DNA from: Punctularia strigosozonata HHB-11173 SS5
Lineage: Eukaryota; Basidiomycota; Agaricomycetes; Corticiales; Punctulariaceae
Direction of reading: 5' to 3'
NCBI RefSeq assembly: GCF_000264995.1
Contig: NW_006767452.1
Location: 295,664 to 359,663 of the forward strand
DNA: 64,000 nt
The notes below the pieces were generated by a model, which was not told where the DNA came from, made no database searches, and was given only the letters and a program-made list of their open reading frames with translations. Positions 12,157 to 23,224 of the stretch are shown piece by piece (position 1 is the first letter of the stretch; every line of letters starts with the position of its first letter). The translations under genes and the position numbers were made by a program.

Positions 12157-14481
12157 CTACAAGAAAGCGTCCCTCGGCAGTTGCACCTGCATTACGGAGT
12201 GAGCACGCGTCGTCAACCTCGTTGAGGCAGGGATGCGATCTCACCTTGAACTCCTTAAATTTGGCGATCGCCGCATCCACGTTCCACCCCGCATTCTGCA
12301 AGCAATCGAGGGTGTACGTAACGTTCAGGCCCGTCTTCTGCGAGACCTGTACGACCATCGTCCGCTGGGGTTCGGGCTGCATGACATGGGTCAGCCACTG
12401 TCGTTCATACACGGCTAGCAGGATGAGACGTACTATGGGTGCGAGCTCCTCCACTGGAGGTATCGGATCGCCTGCCTGTACGCGCATCGGGCCAGGCTTC
12501 CACGCCTCATGGCTCGAATACGCACGCACGAGCAGCTGGTCGGAAAGGATGACGACGTCCCATCCCGCCGCTTTCGCGGGCGACCCTGCGGGTGACGGCG
12601 CGAGCACAAACGAGCGGTCGAATGATCGTATGCCGCCCACGGGTTCTGTGATACCAACGAATCAGGTACATTCCTAGGAACGAAGGGGCCGAAGACGCAC
12701 GTTCTGTCAATTGCCCGTGCACGTTCACGAACAGCGTCGTGCTCTCGCCCTGACCGACAGGCCACGCATCCACGCAAAACTTCTCGGGCGCGCCCGTCAC
12801 GTCATGCACCGTCTGCGGCAGGTCGATGAGCGCCTTCACCGCGTCCTCTGCACCGACGTGGAGGCTCTTCAGCGTCTTCGCGACCGCACCGCCCATCCTA
12901 CTCAAGTTCCGCGAGCCGCCGTTGCCGCCGTTCAGCCACGGCGACCACTCGAGCTTGGTTTGGTTCGGCATCTCCTTCGAGTGGTGGAAGCCTTGTATGC
13001 GCGCACGGGGCGGGATGGACGTGTTCGCAGAGAAGGAGAAGGTGGCGCCGGGGTGGTAGACGGAGGCGAGCGCGGGGCGGTTGGTGTCAAAGAAGGAGAA
13101 GAAGCTGTTTACACCCGGTCAGTTATTGAACCGGGCGAGGTGGTGAGCTGAACGCACCGGGTGAGGAAATTGCTGACGATGATGCCGTCGACGCCTGTGA
13201 TGAGTGACGGCCCCATTTCGTATGGGAAGGTCGTCGCAGTCGGTTTTGAGGGCCCCGCGGGTGCGGGTACGGCTGATGTACTTGGGTTGTCGAAGGAGAT
13301 CTTCGTGATCGGTTCTTGATCCAGCATTTCCAGCTGTGGAAACTTGCGTATCACAGAACTGATGGAAGATGGATGAGCCTAGACGTAGCATGGACGGAAA
13401 ATGCCTGACTAACCTGCGGTACTGGTTCAACTTCCCGTTGGCGATCTCGTTCTCCCGTAGCGGGTTGCCGATGAGGATGAGTTCGCGGAGATGTTCAAGT
13501 TTCTCCTTACGGCCGGAGATGTAGTCGAGGTCTCTCCATACTCGGAAGTTGTTGCCTTCCAGAGACAAGTTGGCGAGCTTGGGAAGATAGTGGGCGAGGG
13601 TAGAGATCAGATGTCCTGATCGAAGGTTGTTGTGTGCGAGTGACACTGTTTGGACCTAAGCGCAATGTGAGTACATATACACGGAGCTCGCGAAAGGGAA
13701 TCCACCTCGGGTTTGCATATCTGAGATGCAAATTTGAAGATAACAGCCGCTTCTTTCGCGGAGCCGCCGGGCACGCCAGGCGGAGTGAGATTGTGTTGTT
13801 TCAATAGTTCGTCCTCAGCCATTCGCTGATACGCGAGTCAACGTCCGTCCTGACTCAGCAAGGAACAGGGCACAACGCACCTCGAGGTTGAGAAATCTTG
13901 TGGCGGGATTCCATCGCTTCTCCACAAACTGCTTCCAAACATCCAACACCTTGGTGCCGGGAGACAATCGAGATGATGTGGCGCCCGGGGCACCGACAGC
14001 ATTCCTGCGTAACCGGCTCACCGCCGCCGTCGATCGTGCGGCGCCACGGATGGCGAGTGCGGCATCGGAGGAGCCTGCGAGGCGTGCGGCAAGCTATTCG
14101 ACAGGCGGGCGGCGAGGAGGCAGAGCCGGCAATGAAGTAATAGGTGAGCTACATGTTACACAGAGACGCCACATCGCTGCGACAGACAGGAGAGCCGGAG
14201 AGCCGGCGCGCCGCGGAAACAAGAGGTCAGAGGGCTACGAGAATATTTACCAGTGCAGATCTAGACGGGTTCGCCGAGTCCTTGTATGCGTCGATCGGGC
14301 GTGGCCGGTGGGATCGTATCTTGGAAGGGCCCTTGCGCCCGCCGGGCTTGTCGCTAGCGTCGCGCATGCGGACGTCCCGCTCCCGTTCGATGAGACCGGC
14401 GCTGCGGAGCGCACTCGCGGCGACGGACGCGCTCGGCTGGGCGGATGTGGTGGCCGATAGCATCGTGGACGGCGAGCTCAT
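12157..14481 (-). CDS. MEX67: mRNA export factor Mex67 (TAP/NXF1 family)
   Basis: Principal nuclear mRNA exporter; works as a heterodimer with Mtr2 and carries mRNPs through the pore. Exons 14481-14251, 14093-13881, 13825-13706, 13655-13414, 13358-13158, 13104-12701, 12645-12245 and 12186-12157; 613 aa. Visible domains are leucine-rich repeats ([52 protein letters not shown]), an NTF2-like domain starting [20 protein letters not shown], and a C-terminal TAP-C/UBA domain ([34 protein letters not shown]). The last coding exon is only 30 nt. The first intron, 157 bp, is much longer than the others and was chosen because it keeps the frame, so the N-terminal part is the least certain. A start at 14463 is also possible. 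Confidence 0.92.
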
Positions 14482-15066
14482 CGTCGTCGGCGTCGGCGGG
14501 CGATGTGGACGGTGGAGGTCGAGGGGTGAGGCTGAGGCTGCACGAGACGGGTCGAGAAGTGGCACAGTTCAGAACTGTGCGGTCACCGGATGAGGCAAGA
14601 GGAACCGCGCTGGGTGAGTCGGAGAAGGCGGTGCATGAAATCATTTACTTCCACGTGACTCGTCGCTACCGGCGCAAAACGGAGCTTGTTGTTCTGCGCC
14701 TGCACGGCACGATGAGCAAGAACAAAAAGGGCGCGCGTAGAAGCACATAACGACTCAGGAGCTGCTGGGTCAAAAGCGTCGACGAGGACACGCTGGCTTG
14801 CCTCGGTGAGCAAAACCAAGCCGTTCAGCTCGGCTGGTCGAGCCGGTGTGAAACCTCTGCGAGGATTCCCACGGGGTTAATGATATCGGGGTTTCCGCCC
14901 CTTGTTTCCTTTTCGCCTCGCTTTGCGCCCTCGCCTGCATTCCTCGAGGCCCAAAACGTCCGCGAACCGTGACACCAATAATCCCCTCGTCGCCGGCCCG
15001 ACCCCACACAGCAACGCCGAGCCACCCCCGCCCGCTTTGCCGCTCAAGCGTACACAATAGGCGCAG
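14482..15066. promoter_or_regulatory. Divergent intergenic region between MEX67 and a Myb-like gene
   Basis: MEX67 reads left from 14481 and the AT-hook/Myb-like gene reads right from 15067, so these 585 bp must hold both promoters. No specific binding site is claimed. Confidence 0.5.
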
Positions 15067-17019
15067 ATGGCGTCCACCCTATCGCATGCCCTGCAGCCTG
15101 CGTACGGCGATGCCCAGTATACGCCGTACAACTCCCACGCCGTAACGTCCTCCGGCGGGGCGAGCGCCGCCAACGCAAGCGCGAACGGCGCCACCGCACC
15201 CTCCCATCAGCGTCACGAAGAGGAGGAGGAGGAAGAAGAGGAGGAAGAGGAGGAGGTCGTCGAGGACGCTCTAGACGACTCCCGCCGGCATCCGAGTCAC
15301 TCCACCGCCTCGGGGACGGCGAACGCAAGGTGACCCTCTGAGCGCCGAGCCACTTCTCGCCGTGCCGCAGTCGGACTGACCGCTGGGTGTTAGCGCGGCC
15401 GCTCGTGCAGCTTCAGATGCCAAAACAGCCGGGACGTCCGACCCGGCCGCGCGTGTCGAGGGGCACGATCCGAACGCGAAGCGGAGGCCCGGCCGACCGA
15501 AAGGTTCGAAGACGAAGAGGCCTCGTCCGGACGCGCAGGTGGCCTCCAAGGGCGGGCAGTATCCAGGCTTCAAGCAGCTCTCTCCCCAAGGTGTTCCGTC
15601 GGATCTACACCCCCAACACCAGTCGTATTATGATTTCCAATGGAGGGTGCTGAACCTCTGTTCGGAGTTTTATAACGCCGCGGAAGAGTTGATTGTGGGT
15701 GAAACGGACGCGCGAATGATTAGCTGAGACTGATAGGTCTGTTCATGTTGACAGAAAGGGACACAACCTTTGGTCATCGCCCAAAACTACCAGATGGGTC
15801 CTGGTGCCCACGTCGATCCCATGGCCATGCTCGCCGAAGCGAAACGTATCTGCGATACCTTGGTGACGCTTCTCTTCATATCGCGCTGCTCTATTTCCTT
15901 ATCCGCCTCCCGTAGATGGCAAATCCGCAACAGCTCGTTGCGCGTCCGCCACCCTCTATCTACCCAGTCGTCCATCATTATCCACCGCCTGCGCCTGCGT
16001 CCACCTCCAACGCGACGACGTCCAGTCCTTCCGTCATTAGCACCACTCAAACCTTCGCAATGCCGCTCGCCGCTGGCCCGCACCCGCCTCCGCACCACAT
16101 GCCCTATCCGGGCGTGTACGCCCCGCCTCCAGGCGCGCAGTATCCCACCGCGCCGTACTACCAAGCCCCGCCATACTTCTACGCCCAGCAGCCGCCGCAG
16201 TCGACGTCATACTCAACGTCCCAGAGCCAGACGCCACCGACGACGTCGTCCACGACGGCCCCGTCATCGTCCGCCCCTTCGGCAACGACGAGCGCGAGCA
16301 CCGCGGCGACGCAGCTCGCGTTCGCGCGAAACGGGCGCGAGGGCGCGTGGAGCGCGGAGGAAGAGGAGCGGCTGCGGAAGCTGGCCGAGGATAGTAAGAC
16401 CGACGGTTCGCTGAAGACTGGCGAGATCGACTGGGATTGGGTCATTTCCCAATGGGGGTTCAGTCGCACGAGGTCAGTCTGCGTCCACAATCTGATTGCG
16501 GTCCAATCAAACGAAGCTCATATCTAACCCGCCCACAGACACCAGATTCTCATCAAAGCGACCGCTATGGGCCTGAAAGAGACCTCGACGCGACCGACCA
16601 AGCGTAGGCGTGAAACGGATTCCGTGCAGCCTCAGGACCCAACGCCTGTCCCGACGCCCACGCCAGCAACAGGTCCGGCGCCGACGGCGTCGCCCCACAG
16701 CCACGCGTCCTCCGTGCACGCCTCGCCGATGCAGCACCACCCGCCCACGCCTTCGCAGGCGCATACGCGCCCGCCGTCGACTTCCTCCCACCCCGAGTAC
16801 GCCCACCCGGCGACGAGCGCGCCGCACCTGTCCTGGCCGACGCCCTCCCCGACCGCGAACGGCGGCGGGCCGCCCGGGTTCTCCGGGTTCAGGCATATGA
16901 CCGGCACCGGGCAGACGATGAAGCCGAACTCGTCGAGCTCCGCTCCGGGCCCGCCGCTGATCAACTATATGTATACTCCCAACGGGCAGGGAGGCGTCAC
17001 CAGGAGCGCGAAAGCGTGA
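15067..17019 (+). CDS. AT-hook and Myb/SANT-like nuclear protein
   Basis: Exons 15067-15329, 15394-15694, 15755-15862, 15916-16472 and 16539-17019; 569 aa. A run of 13 glutamates lies near residues 57-69. An AT-hook (AKRRPGRPKGSKTKRPR) follows in exon 2. A middle region, IAQNYQMGPGAHVDPMAMLAE, leads into a Tyr/Pro-rich stretch. The Myb/SANT-like module spans the last intron (GAWSAEEEERLRKLAEDS, IDWDWVISQWGFSRTRHQIL). The C-terminus is Pro/Ser-rich and disordered. Together these point to a sequence-binding chromatin or transcription factor; its targets are unknown. Its neighbour at 17593 is another Myb/SANT-like gene. The start at 15067 follows directly on the promoter and is the first ATG in frame. 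Confidence 0.8.
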
Positions 17020-17592
17020 CGAGAGATCTGTGACGCGCTGGCGGCCCATAGATAAAACGTTGCCTGCTAGTTGACGTACTTATCCCGGGGTTTCGCTTTC
17101 CGGCCGGGAGGCCAAACATACGGACCTTGGTGTGAATGTAATCCGCTGTAGCTTAGATGTCACGTATAACTTGTTTAGTGGTCGGGATCGATTGTTGATT
17201 CTATCCTTTCTCTGGATTGGACGAGTTGAGCTTGCGGGCGCTGATCGGGGTTGGCCCACGTGGCAGCGCAACTGTAAAACGCGCGGTTCGCCCCAATGGG
17301 CATTGGTGATATCGGACCGTGGCGGGCGTTCGTCGTTGGTTGCAGTCCAGCGATTCGCCCAGACCAATCCCACTGCGGTACTGCTCACCAGGATCGCCAA
17401 CGATCGCGAGCCGCCGTCGCCATCGTCGACCGCAAAAATTCGATTTGATCCCGCCGCGGGTTGCAACCCAGCTACAGCATCTGCCCACGCCGAGCCGGTT
17501 CGCGGGCACACCCACCGCACACAGCTTCCCTCCCAGCCGCCTCGGTTCGCTCGTCCACCTCTCGGCGCGGAACAAGGGGGCGCAAGAAAAAA
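17020..17592. other. Intergenic region between two Myb-like genes
   Basis: Holds the promoter of the downstream gene. A long minus-strand open frame (17080-18405) crosses it, but that is the mirror of GC-rich coding sequence and has no family motif. Confidence 0.4.
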
Positions 17593-19261
17593 ATGCAGGC
17601 GTCGCTCCAACACTCCCCCGCCGAGCTGAGCCACGCCTTCGGGCCCGTCGCGCCCCATCCGCACGGCGCCCCGCCGAACGCGGGCCTCCTCCCTAACGCG
17701 GGCTACCAGTACCGCCTCTCGTCGTCCCCGCCGCTGCTCAACGCCGCGTCCGAGCAGCAGCAGCAGCAGCAGCAAGGCATCGCCGATCCCTCGGGCGTCG
17801 CGCTTCTGCAGGTCGCGCAGTCCGCTTCGTCGTCCTCGTCGTCGGCCCAGCAGCACCAGCACAAGCGGAAAGACGATCAGGCGGGCGCGAGCGTCGCGAT
17901 CCCGCGCAAACGGCGGCGGCACGAGGGCGCGGATCCATCCGACGAGGGCCCGAACGGCGGGCCCAAGCACTGGACGGACGAGGAGAAGACGCGGCTGTTT
18001 CGATGGGTGATGGGCCCCGGCCGGGACCTGCAGTTCAACTCCCTCCGGGCGAGCAAGAACGGCTGCCTGCGCGAGGTTCGTCGGCTCTCTCTCTCTCTCC
18101 CTCTCTCTCTCCAGCCTCGTTTGATGCCGTGCGATACTCACACCCGTTTCCACAAGTGCGCGCAGCAGGTGTTCGGCGGGCGGAAGACGTACCAGGCGCT
18201 GAAGGGCGCCTTCGAGCGCAGCTTTGCCGTGTTCAGGCAGATCTACCAGCTTGAGTCGGTGACGGCGCATATGGCGGACCGGAACGTGAACGTGGTCGAC
18301 GTCCCCGCCGCGCGTATGCAGGAGTACGAGCGTCGAATACAGGCCGCCCGAGAGAAAGGGGTTGACACCGGCACGCTCAATGCTCGGACCATCGATCAGT
18401 GGCATCGGCTGGGATGGTATGATCTATTCTACACCCGGTCAGCGAACGCTCCTCTCCATCCCCCCTTCCGTCGGTCACCACTGAGTCCCACTCGTCGCCA
18501 GATACCACGGAGATCCCGCCACGACCAAACCGTCCTCGCATCGCGAGCGGCCCAACCAGTCCGTGAACGATGACCGCGACGAGCACGACGACGAGCACGG
18601 CCGATCGGACCTGTTCGGCAACGACGGCTCTGGCGGACTTGACGACGCCTTCGACCATCCGCACACGCAGGACGAGCCGCTCACGAGCGACGCGCACCTC
18701 GCCTACCTCCCGGCGCCGCCGACGCCCGAGCCCCGGCCGGCCGTCCGCGCACCTTCGTCCTCCTCGTCGCTCTCTCATGCCATGCCCCCGTCTCCCTCCG
18801 CCCCGCGGCCACCTCCGCGTCAACTCCAGCCTCAAACCCAGCTCCAACCCAAGCCGTCGGCCATGGCGCCGCCGCCGCCGCCGCCGCCACCCCCACAAAC
18901 GGCCGCGACGCTCCCCTCCCCCTCCTCCAGCAGCACGCTGTCTCACCTCTCGTCCCCCGCTTCCACAGTCGCCACCAGCGTCAGCGCCCTATCCGACGAC
19001 GCGCCGCCCGCCGTCTCGCCCTCCAACCTCGTGCCGACCGTCGCCGCGATCCTGAAGACGCAGAGCCAGGTGATCGACTACATCAAGAAGCGGGACGCGC
19101 GGGAGGAGGAGGAGACGAGGAAGAAGGTCGACGGCGAGCAGCTGCAGAAGGTGCAGATGAAGGCCGAGTTCGCGACGAAGATCGTGAGCGATCCGAACGC
19201 GGACGTGACGGTGAAGGCGGCCGCGGCGGACTATCTGAAGAGGCTCTTCTTGAGCGATTAG
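17593..19261 (+). CDS. Myb/SANT-like DNA-binding protein with poly-Q and poly-P tracts
   Basis: Exons 17593-18075, 18157-18437 and 18502-19261; 507 aa. After a seven-glutamine tract and a basic PRKRRRH cluster (likely nuclear signal) comes the SANT-like region: KHWTDEEKTRLFRWVMGP, FNSLRASKNGCLRECAQQVF and KTYQALKGAFERSFAVFRQI. A Pro-rich section holds a ten-proline run. The C-terminal 90 residues form a charged helix (VIDYIKKRDAREEEETRKK) ending YLKRLFLSD. Probable transcriptional regulator; no known ortholog named. Intron 1 carries an unusually long CT tract. The start is the ATG at 17593, immediately after an A-run. Confidence 0.8.
18085..18112 (+). repeat. CT-rich tract in an intron
   Basis: Nearly uninterrupted CT dinucleotides lie in the first intron of the Myb/SANT-like gene, close to the donor rather than at the usual acceptor pyrimidine position. 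Confidence 0.8.
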
Positions 19262-19520
19262 TAACATATATATAACGCACACCGTCGAATCTTGAGCGGT
19301 TTGAACGCTTGTGGCGTCGATCGTTTGTATACGGGCGGATGAGTGCCGTTGTCGTAACAGCGCAGCGGCCTGCCGTCTTTCTGTATGTACCGTATACATA
19401 TTATAAGCATAGCGCGCGTTCGGCTCTGGAAGATCTGAACTGCGGAACGGACGCGCGCGGACCTCCGTCCCGAACGGCCGAGCGACCATTTCTTCTCCGA
19501 GTTGGCTGTCGACGTCGATC

Positions 19521-21054
19521 ATGGGCGCGCTGATATCGAGCCAAGCCGGCGCGAAGCCCGCGCTCGACACGCTTCTCGCCACCAGCCTCCTGACGCCCGA
19601 CCACCGCGAGCGCCTCCGCCCCTACTTCCGCGAGATCGTCTACCTGCCCGGCATCGGCAAGGAGCTCCCGGACGACGTCCTGCGGCGCGTCGACGTCGTC
19701 TATGGACTCCTCCCGCCCAGCGTCGACAGGCCCGAGCTCGTGCCCCGGCTGAAGCTCGTGCAGCTCACGAGCGCTGGCGCCGATCGCGCGCTGGAGAACC
19801 CGTTGTGGAAGAGCATCGGGAAGGAGGGCGGGGAGGTCGTGTTGACGACTGCTGCCGGTATGACCTCAGGCGTTCTATATGTTTTCCGACACGAGGAGGC
19901 TGAGGGTCAACAGGCGTGCATGTCGGGCCCATACCGCAAGTTGGTACCAGTGACTTTCACCCGTCGTCGATATGAAGCTCAAAAGAGTCGATTCCTCCAG
20001 TGGTTCATCGCCACGACGCTCTCTCTTTACCACAAGCTGCACGAGCAGATCCTGATCACCCATGTGAGGATACCCGACGCGCATGCTCGGCGCCGTGCTC
20101 TGATGATCTACCTCATCCTGGCCCCAGGTCGAAAAGCGATGGCCCTCGGGTGACGAGTTTGGCGGACCCATGTTCGTCCAGGAGCTTCGCGGCAAGACGG
20201 TCGGCGTCCTCGGATACGGTCATGTCAGTTCCCCCCCCCCCCCCGCGACGTGCCCGTTCGTATGTGCGACTGACGCTGCTCTTCCACACAGATCGGTCGC
20301 GAGGCCGCGCGTCTTGCGAAAGCTTTCGGCGCGGACGTGCTCGCTGCGAACAGCGACGGCAAGCGGAAACGTCAGGAGGGTTACATCGTCCCCGGCACGG
20401 GCGACGTCGACGGCAGGTGAGCGCTTCTCCCTCGAACGCGTATCAGTCGCATCATGACCGACCGGAGAGATGTTCTGGCGCGCAGCATACCGAGCGCGTA
20501 CTACTCGACGACCTCCGCCTCGTCCTTCGCCTCGTTCCTCGCCAAATCGGACGTCGTGTTCTTGTCCCTGCCGTCCACGCCGTCGACGAGGTATATCATG
20601 AACGAGAAGACGATCGCGAAGATGAAGCCCTCAGCGATCCTGGTCAACATCGGACGCGGCGATTTGGTCGACACGTCCGCGTTGGTGCGAGCACTCGACA
20701 CGGGCGAGTCACTCTATGCGCCCCATCTCTTGTCGCTACTAGAGCCGCTGAACGATATTTGGCGTCGATAGGTATCATCGCCGGTGCCGCCTTGGACGTG
20801 ACCGATCCCGAACCTCTGCCGCCTAATCACACTTTGTATGGGCGCAAGAACGTGATCATCACTCCCCACCTCTCGGGACGGACAGTCAAGTACGTCGCAT
20901 CCCCGTGTAAAACCGCTGCGCACACGACCGATGCTCTCTTCCCCGCCCCTCCAGGTATTTTGACCTCGCGGTCGACATCTTGGTCGAGAACCTAGATCGT
21001 ATCAAGGCCGGAAAGGAACTGGTGAACCGCGTCGATCTTAAGCGCGGATATTGA
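19521..21054 (+). CDS. D-isomer-specific 2-hydroxyacid dehydrogenase
   Basis: NAD(P)-dependent reduction of 2-keto acids or the reverse. Exons 19521-19857, 19914-19939, 20001-20063, 20128-20223, 20292-20416, 20486-20703, 20772-20889 and 20955-21054; 360 aa, near the usual 320-360. The Rossmann loop reads [20 protein letters not shown]. The catalytic set is present: Arg in [12 protein letters not shown], Glu in [15 protein letters not shown] and His in [11 protein letters not shown]. Exon 2 is only 26 nt and is needed to join TTAAG to HVGPIPQWFIATT. Intron 6 appears to be GC-AG (ACG G|gcgagt). A 14-C run lies in intron 4. Substrate unknown. Decayed copies of exon 7 and of the next gene lie downstream. 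Confidence 0.92.
20231..20244 (+). repeat. 14-C homopolymer in an intron
   Basis: Uninterrupted run of 14 cytosines in intron 4 of the dehydrogenase gene, just after its donor site. Confidence 0.9.
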
Positions 21055-21662
21055 TTTCATCTCTTGTTGTTGTTGTTTTTTATATCAAAATATGACCGGA
21101 ATCGTTTTGCTGAAGCGGAGGGTCGTAGATCTGAAGTTTACGTGATCAATCCAACAGATGTAACTGCTCCTTGCAACACCCTTCCTGAGCTCGTCACGAC
21201 AGTCAATATTCTTGCCGTTTTGTGCCCATGCCATCAGCGAAATATGCGGATGGGTACGGGATACGGGTACATAGGAATTAGTTTACAAGATCAGGAAATG
21301 TGCAAGAGGCGTTGAGCACTCGTTTCTATTCGTCATAAGAATTCCCGGCCGCGCATCGTGGTTATGGGTTAAATGTCAAGCCTGATCATCGTAGTTGTTG
21401 ATATAGTTGTCGTTGCCCCTGTTTGCGTTTTTGTCCACCGTCAGTGCATCGATCAACGTGGCATCTCGGGAGGACTCGACGCCACCATGCAGAAACCCGT
21501 GAAGGCATTCTCAGTTACTCTTGACACCGCTCTCTCGGGCTGGAGTAGAATCCTGCGATTCGATCCAGAATGATGACTTGTATTATGGACTTGGTCCGTC
21601 TTGAAACCACGCTTCTATTCATACTCTGATGCCTCATTCAGAAATCCGCTTCTATCACGCAG
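21055..21662. other. Intergenic region 5' of the kinase-like gene
   Basis: Low-complexity TTG repeats follow the dehydrogenase stop. A first exon of the kinase-like gene probably lies here (for example around 21373-21570), but no join could be fixed. Confidence 0.4.
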
Positions 21663-22636
21663 CTCGATATCCGTGGTTTGTTCGATGACAGTAACTCTCC
21701 TACGCGTCTCTATCGCGAAACTGTTGCCGAAGACTACGTCCCGAGAATCGATCTCTCCATACCCCAACCTGAGCATGTACCTGCTCATCCACCTGCACGA
21801 CATCCCTTGGTTCCCTCAGTTATGCAGATATCTTTAGGTCCCAAAATCTCTCGCGGTCGTGTGGGTATCGCCTACCGAGTTGAAGCAGCTCAACTGTATT
21901 CTGCTGATGGGTCAACAATCTCTGAACCGCGCATCCCTCCGCTCGTGGTGAAGATTGCGGGTGAAGATTTCTCCGATGATCTCGCTCGAGAAGCTTGGTT
22001 TTACGACGACATGGAGTCTCTGCAGGGATCTGTCATCGCTCGGTGCTACGGCTTCTTTGAGGCGCCGTTGCCGGAACATGCTTCACCCACGCCTTGGATT
22101 ATGCACAAGGCCGGAGAAGACCCGTATTACCCATCTTTCGATTCTGACTCGGACTCGTATGGGTCAGTAAAGCAGGAACAAGACCCCAGGTTCCCCGTTC
22201 CCCGCGGTAAAGGGAGGCAACTCTCCATTCTCCTCCTCGAGGACCTCGGGGAGGAGAAACTACCATTGAAGGACAATGACATGCGCCCAGGCCGTGCTCT
22301 CTAGTGCGATGGTTTCATTTCTGATCTCAAATATGCGCTCATCTCGAGACGACCAGCGAGGAAATCCTGGACCTCTACCTGGAGCTCAGCCAGCTCAGAA
22401 TCGTGCATTCGGATGTCAGGCATAACCACATACTTCGCGCTCCACCGTGCCCCCCGGCGTTGCCAAGCTTGCCTTGTCCTCGCACCGGGCGCACGTACGG
22501 CTGGCGTTTGATCGACTTCGACAGGGCCATGAAGATGAACGCTGGTTTGAAATATGTGAACAACACCAACCGCAGTGGTGCCATAAAGCCCATGGCCAAC
22601 TTACGCGATGGTCAGATTATCGAGCCTTGGGAATGA
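21663..22636 (+). CDS. Kinase-like (APH/choline-kinase-fold) protein, 5' exon unresolved
   Basis: Supported exons are 21663-22303 and 22357-22636; the start codon must lie upstream, because the frame is open to an acceptor at 21661-21662. Motifs of the fungal kinase-like family are IPPLVVKIAGEDF (lysine strand), REAWFYDDMESLQGSVIARC, LSILLLEDLGEEKLPL, LSQLRIVHSDVRHNHILRAP and RLIDFDRAMKMN. The catalytic aspartate (HSD) and the DFD metal site are present, but the asparagine expected eight residues after the HxD histidine is histidine, which may weaken phosphotransfer. A long disordered acidic insert lies between the lobes. Fragments resembling exons 1 and 2 recur at 22861-23125. Confidence 0.68.
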
Positions 22637-22708
22637 GACGGGCACGGGTGAGTTACTGTACGTCTATTTATTGTCGCTTGAACCGCCGGTCAATGTTCGA
22701 CGCCGGTA

Positions 22709-22835
22709 GATATCACTGCCGGTGCCGCGTTGGACGTGACCGATCCGGAACCTCTGGTGCCTGACCACACCGTACAATCGTCAGAACGATATCCTCATTA
22801 CTCGTCTCTTGGGATGGACATTTCGGTACTTGCCA
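22709..22835 (+). pseudogene. Relic of 2-hydroxyacid dehydrogenase exon 7
   Basis: About 125 bp closely matches 20771-20895. The frame reads [15 protein letters not shown] with the acceptor-like TAG still before it; after that the copy has small indels and point changes (HTVQSSERY for the original HTLYGRKNV). No other dehydrogenase exons accompany it. It is a fragment left by a duplication, not a gene. Confidence 0.85.
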
Positions 22836-22860
22836 GTGTATAGCGTAGAGAAGCAGGGAT

Positions 22861-23125
22861 AAGACACTAGGAACCCTTCCTCCCGTGGAACAGGTAGACA
22901 ATTTTGCGTGCTTCTGATTGAGGACCTTGGGGAGGAGAAACTGCGTATTTTTGAGACAGGGTCGTGCAATTTATTTGCTCTGTTGTTCTCTGTTCGCTCA
23001 TTAGATCTCATCATATACAACGAGGAATCCACAAATATCTTTCAGGGGGTTAGCTAGCTCAGAATCGTGCATTCCGACATGCCATGAGCCATGATCACGT
23101 CCTCCGCGCTCCAACGTGTCTCTTT
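22861..23125 (+). pseudogene. Relic of the upstream kinase-like gene
   Basis: Two stretches match the kinase-like gene in the same order: 22861-22955 with 22180-22275 (FCVLLIEDLGEEKLR for LSILLLEDLGEEKLPL), and 23045-23125 with 22382-22450 (the LAQNR/HSD/LRAP segment). The frame is lost between them. Together with the dehydrogenase relic just upstream they keep the gene order of the 20.8-22.5 kb region, which implies one tandem duplication that then decayed. Confidence 0.8.
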
Positions 23126-23224
23126 AGATCACCGAGTCTTCCCCGTCGACAAGACGCACTTACGGTCGGCGCGTGCCCGACTTACAGGGACTGCATTACC
23201 TAATCGGATGTGCTGTCATGGAAC

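Noticed and set aside
17080-18405. 441-codon minus-strand open frame
   Set aside because: Antiparallel to the Myb/SANT-like gene and its intron; Arg/Leu-rich composition of a GC-rich mirror frame, crosses the CT tract, and has no motif.
19858-20000. Continuous reading of the dehydrogenase through 19858-20000
   Set aside because: The frame is open, but it inserts 48 residues before WFIATT; using two introns and a 26-nt exon gives the expected [12 protein letters not shown] join.
22304-22356. Frame break in the kinase-like gene taken as a disabling mutation
   Set aside because: A donor at 22304 inside the apparent TAG joins to the acceptor at 22356 and restores the reading ALYEEILDLYLE.
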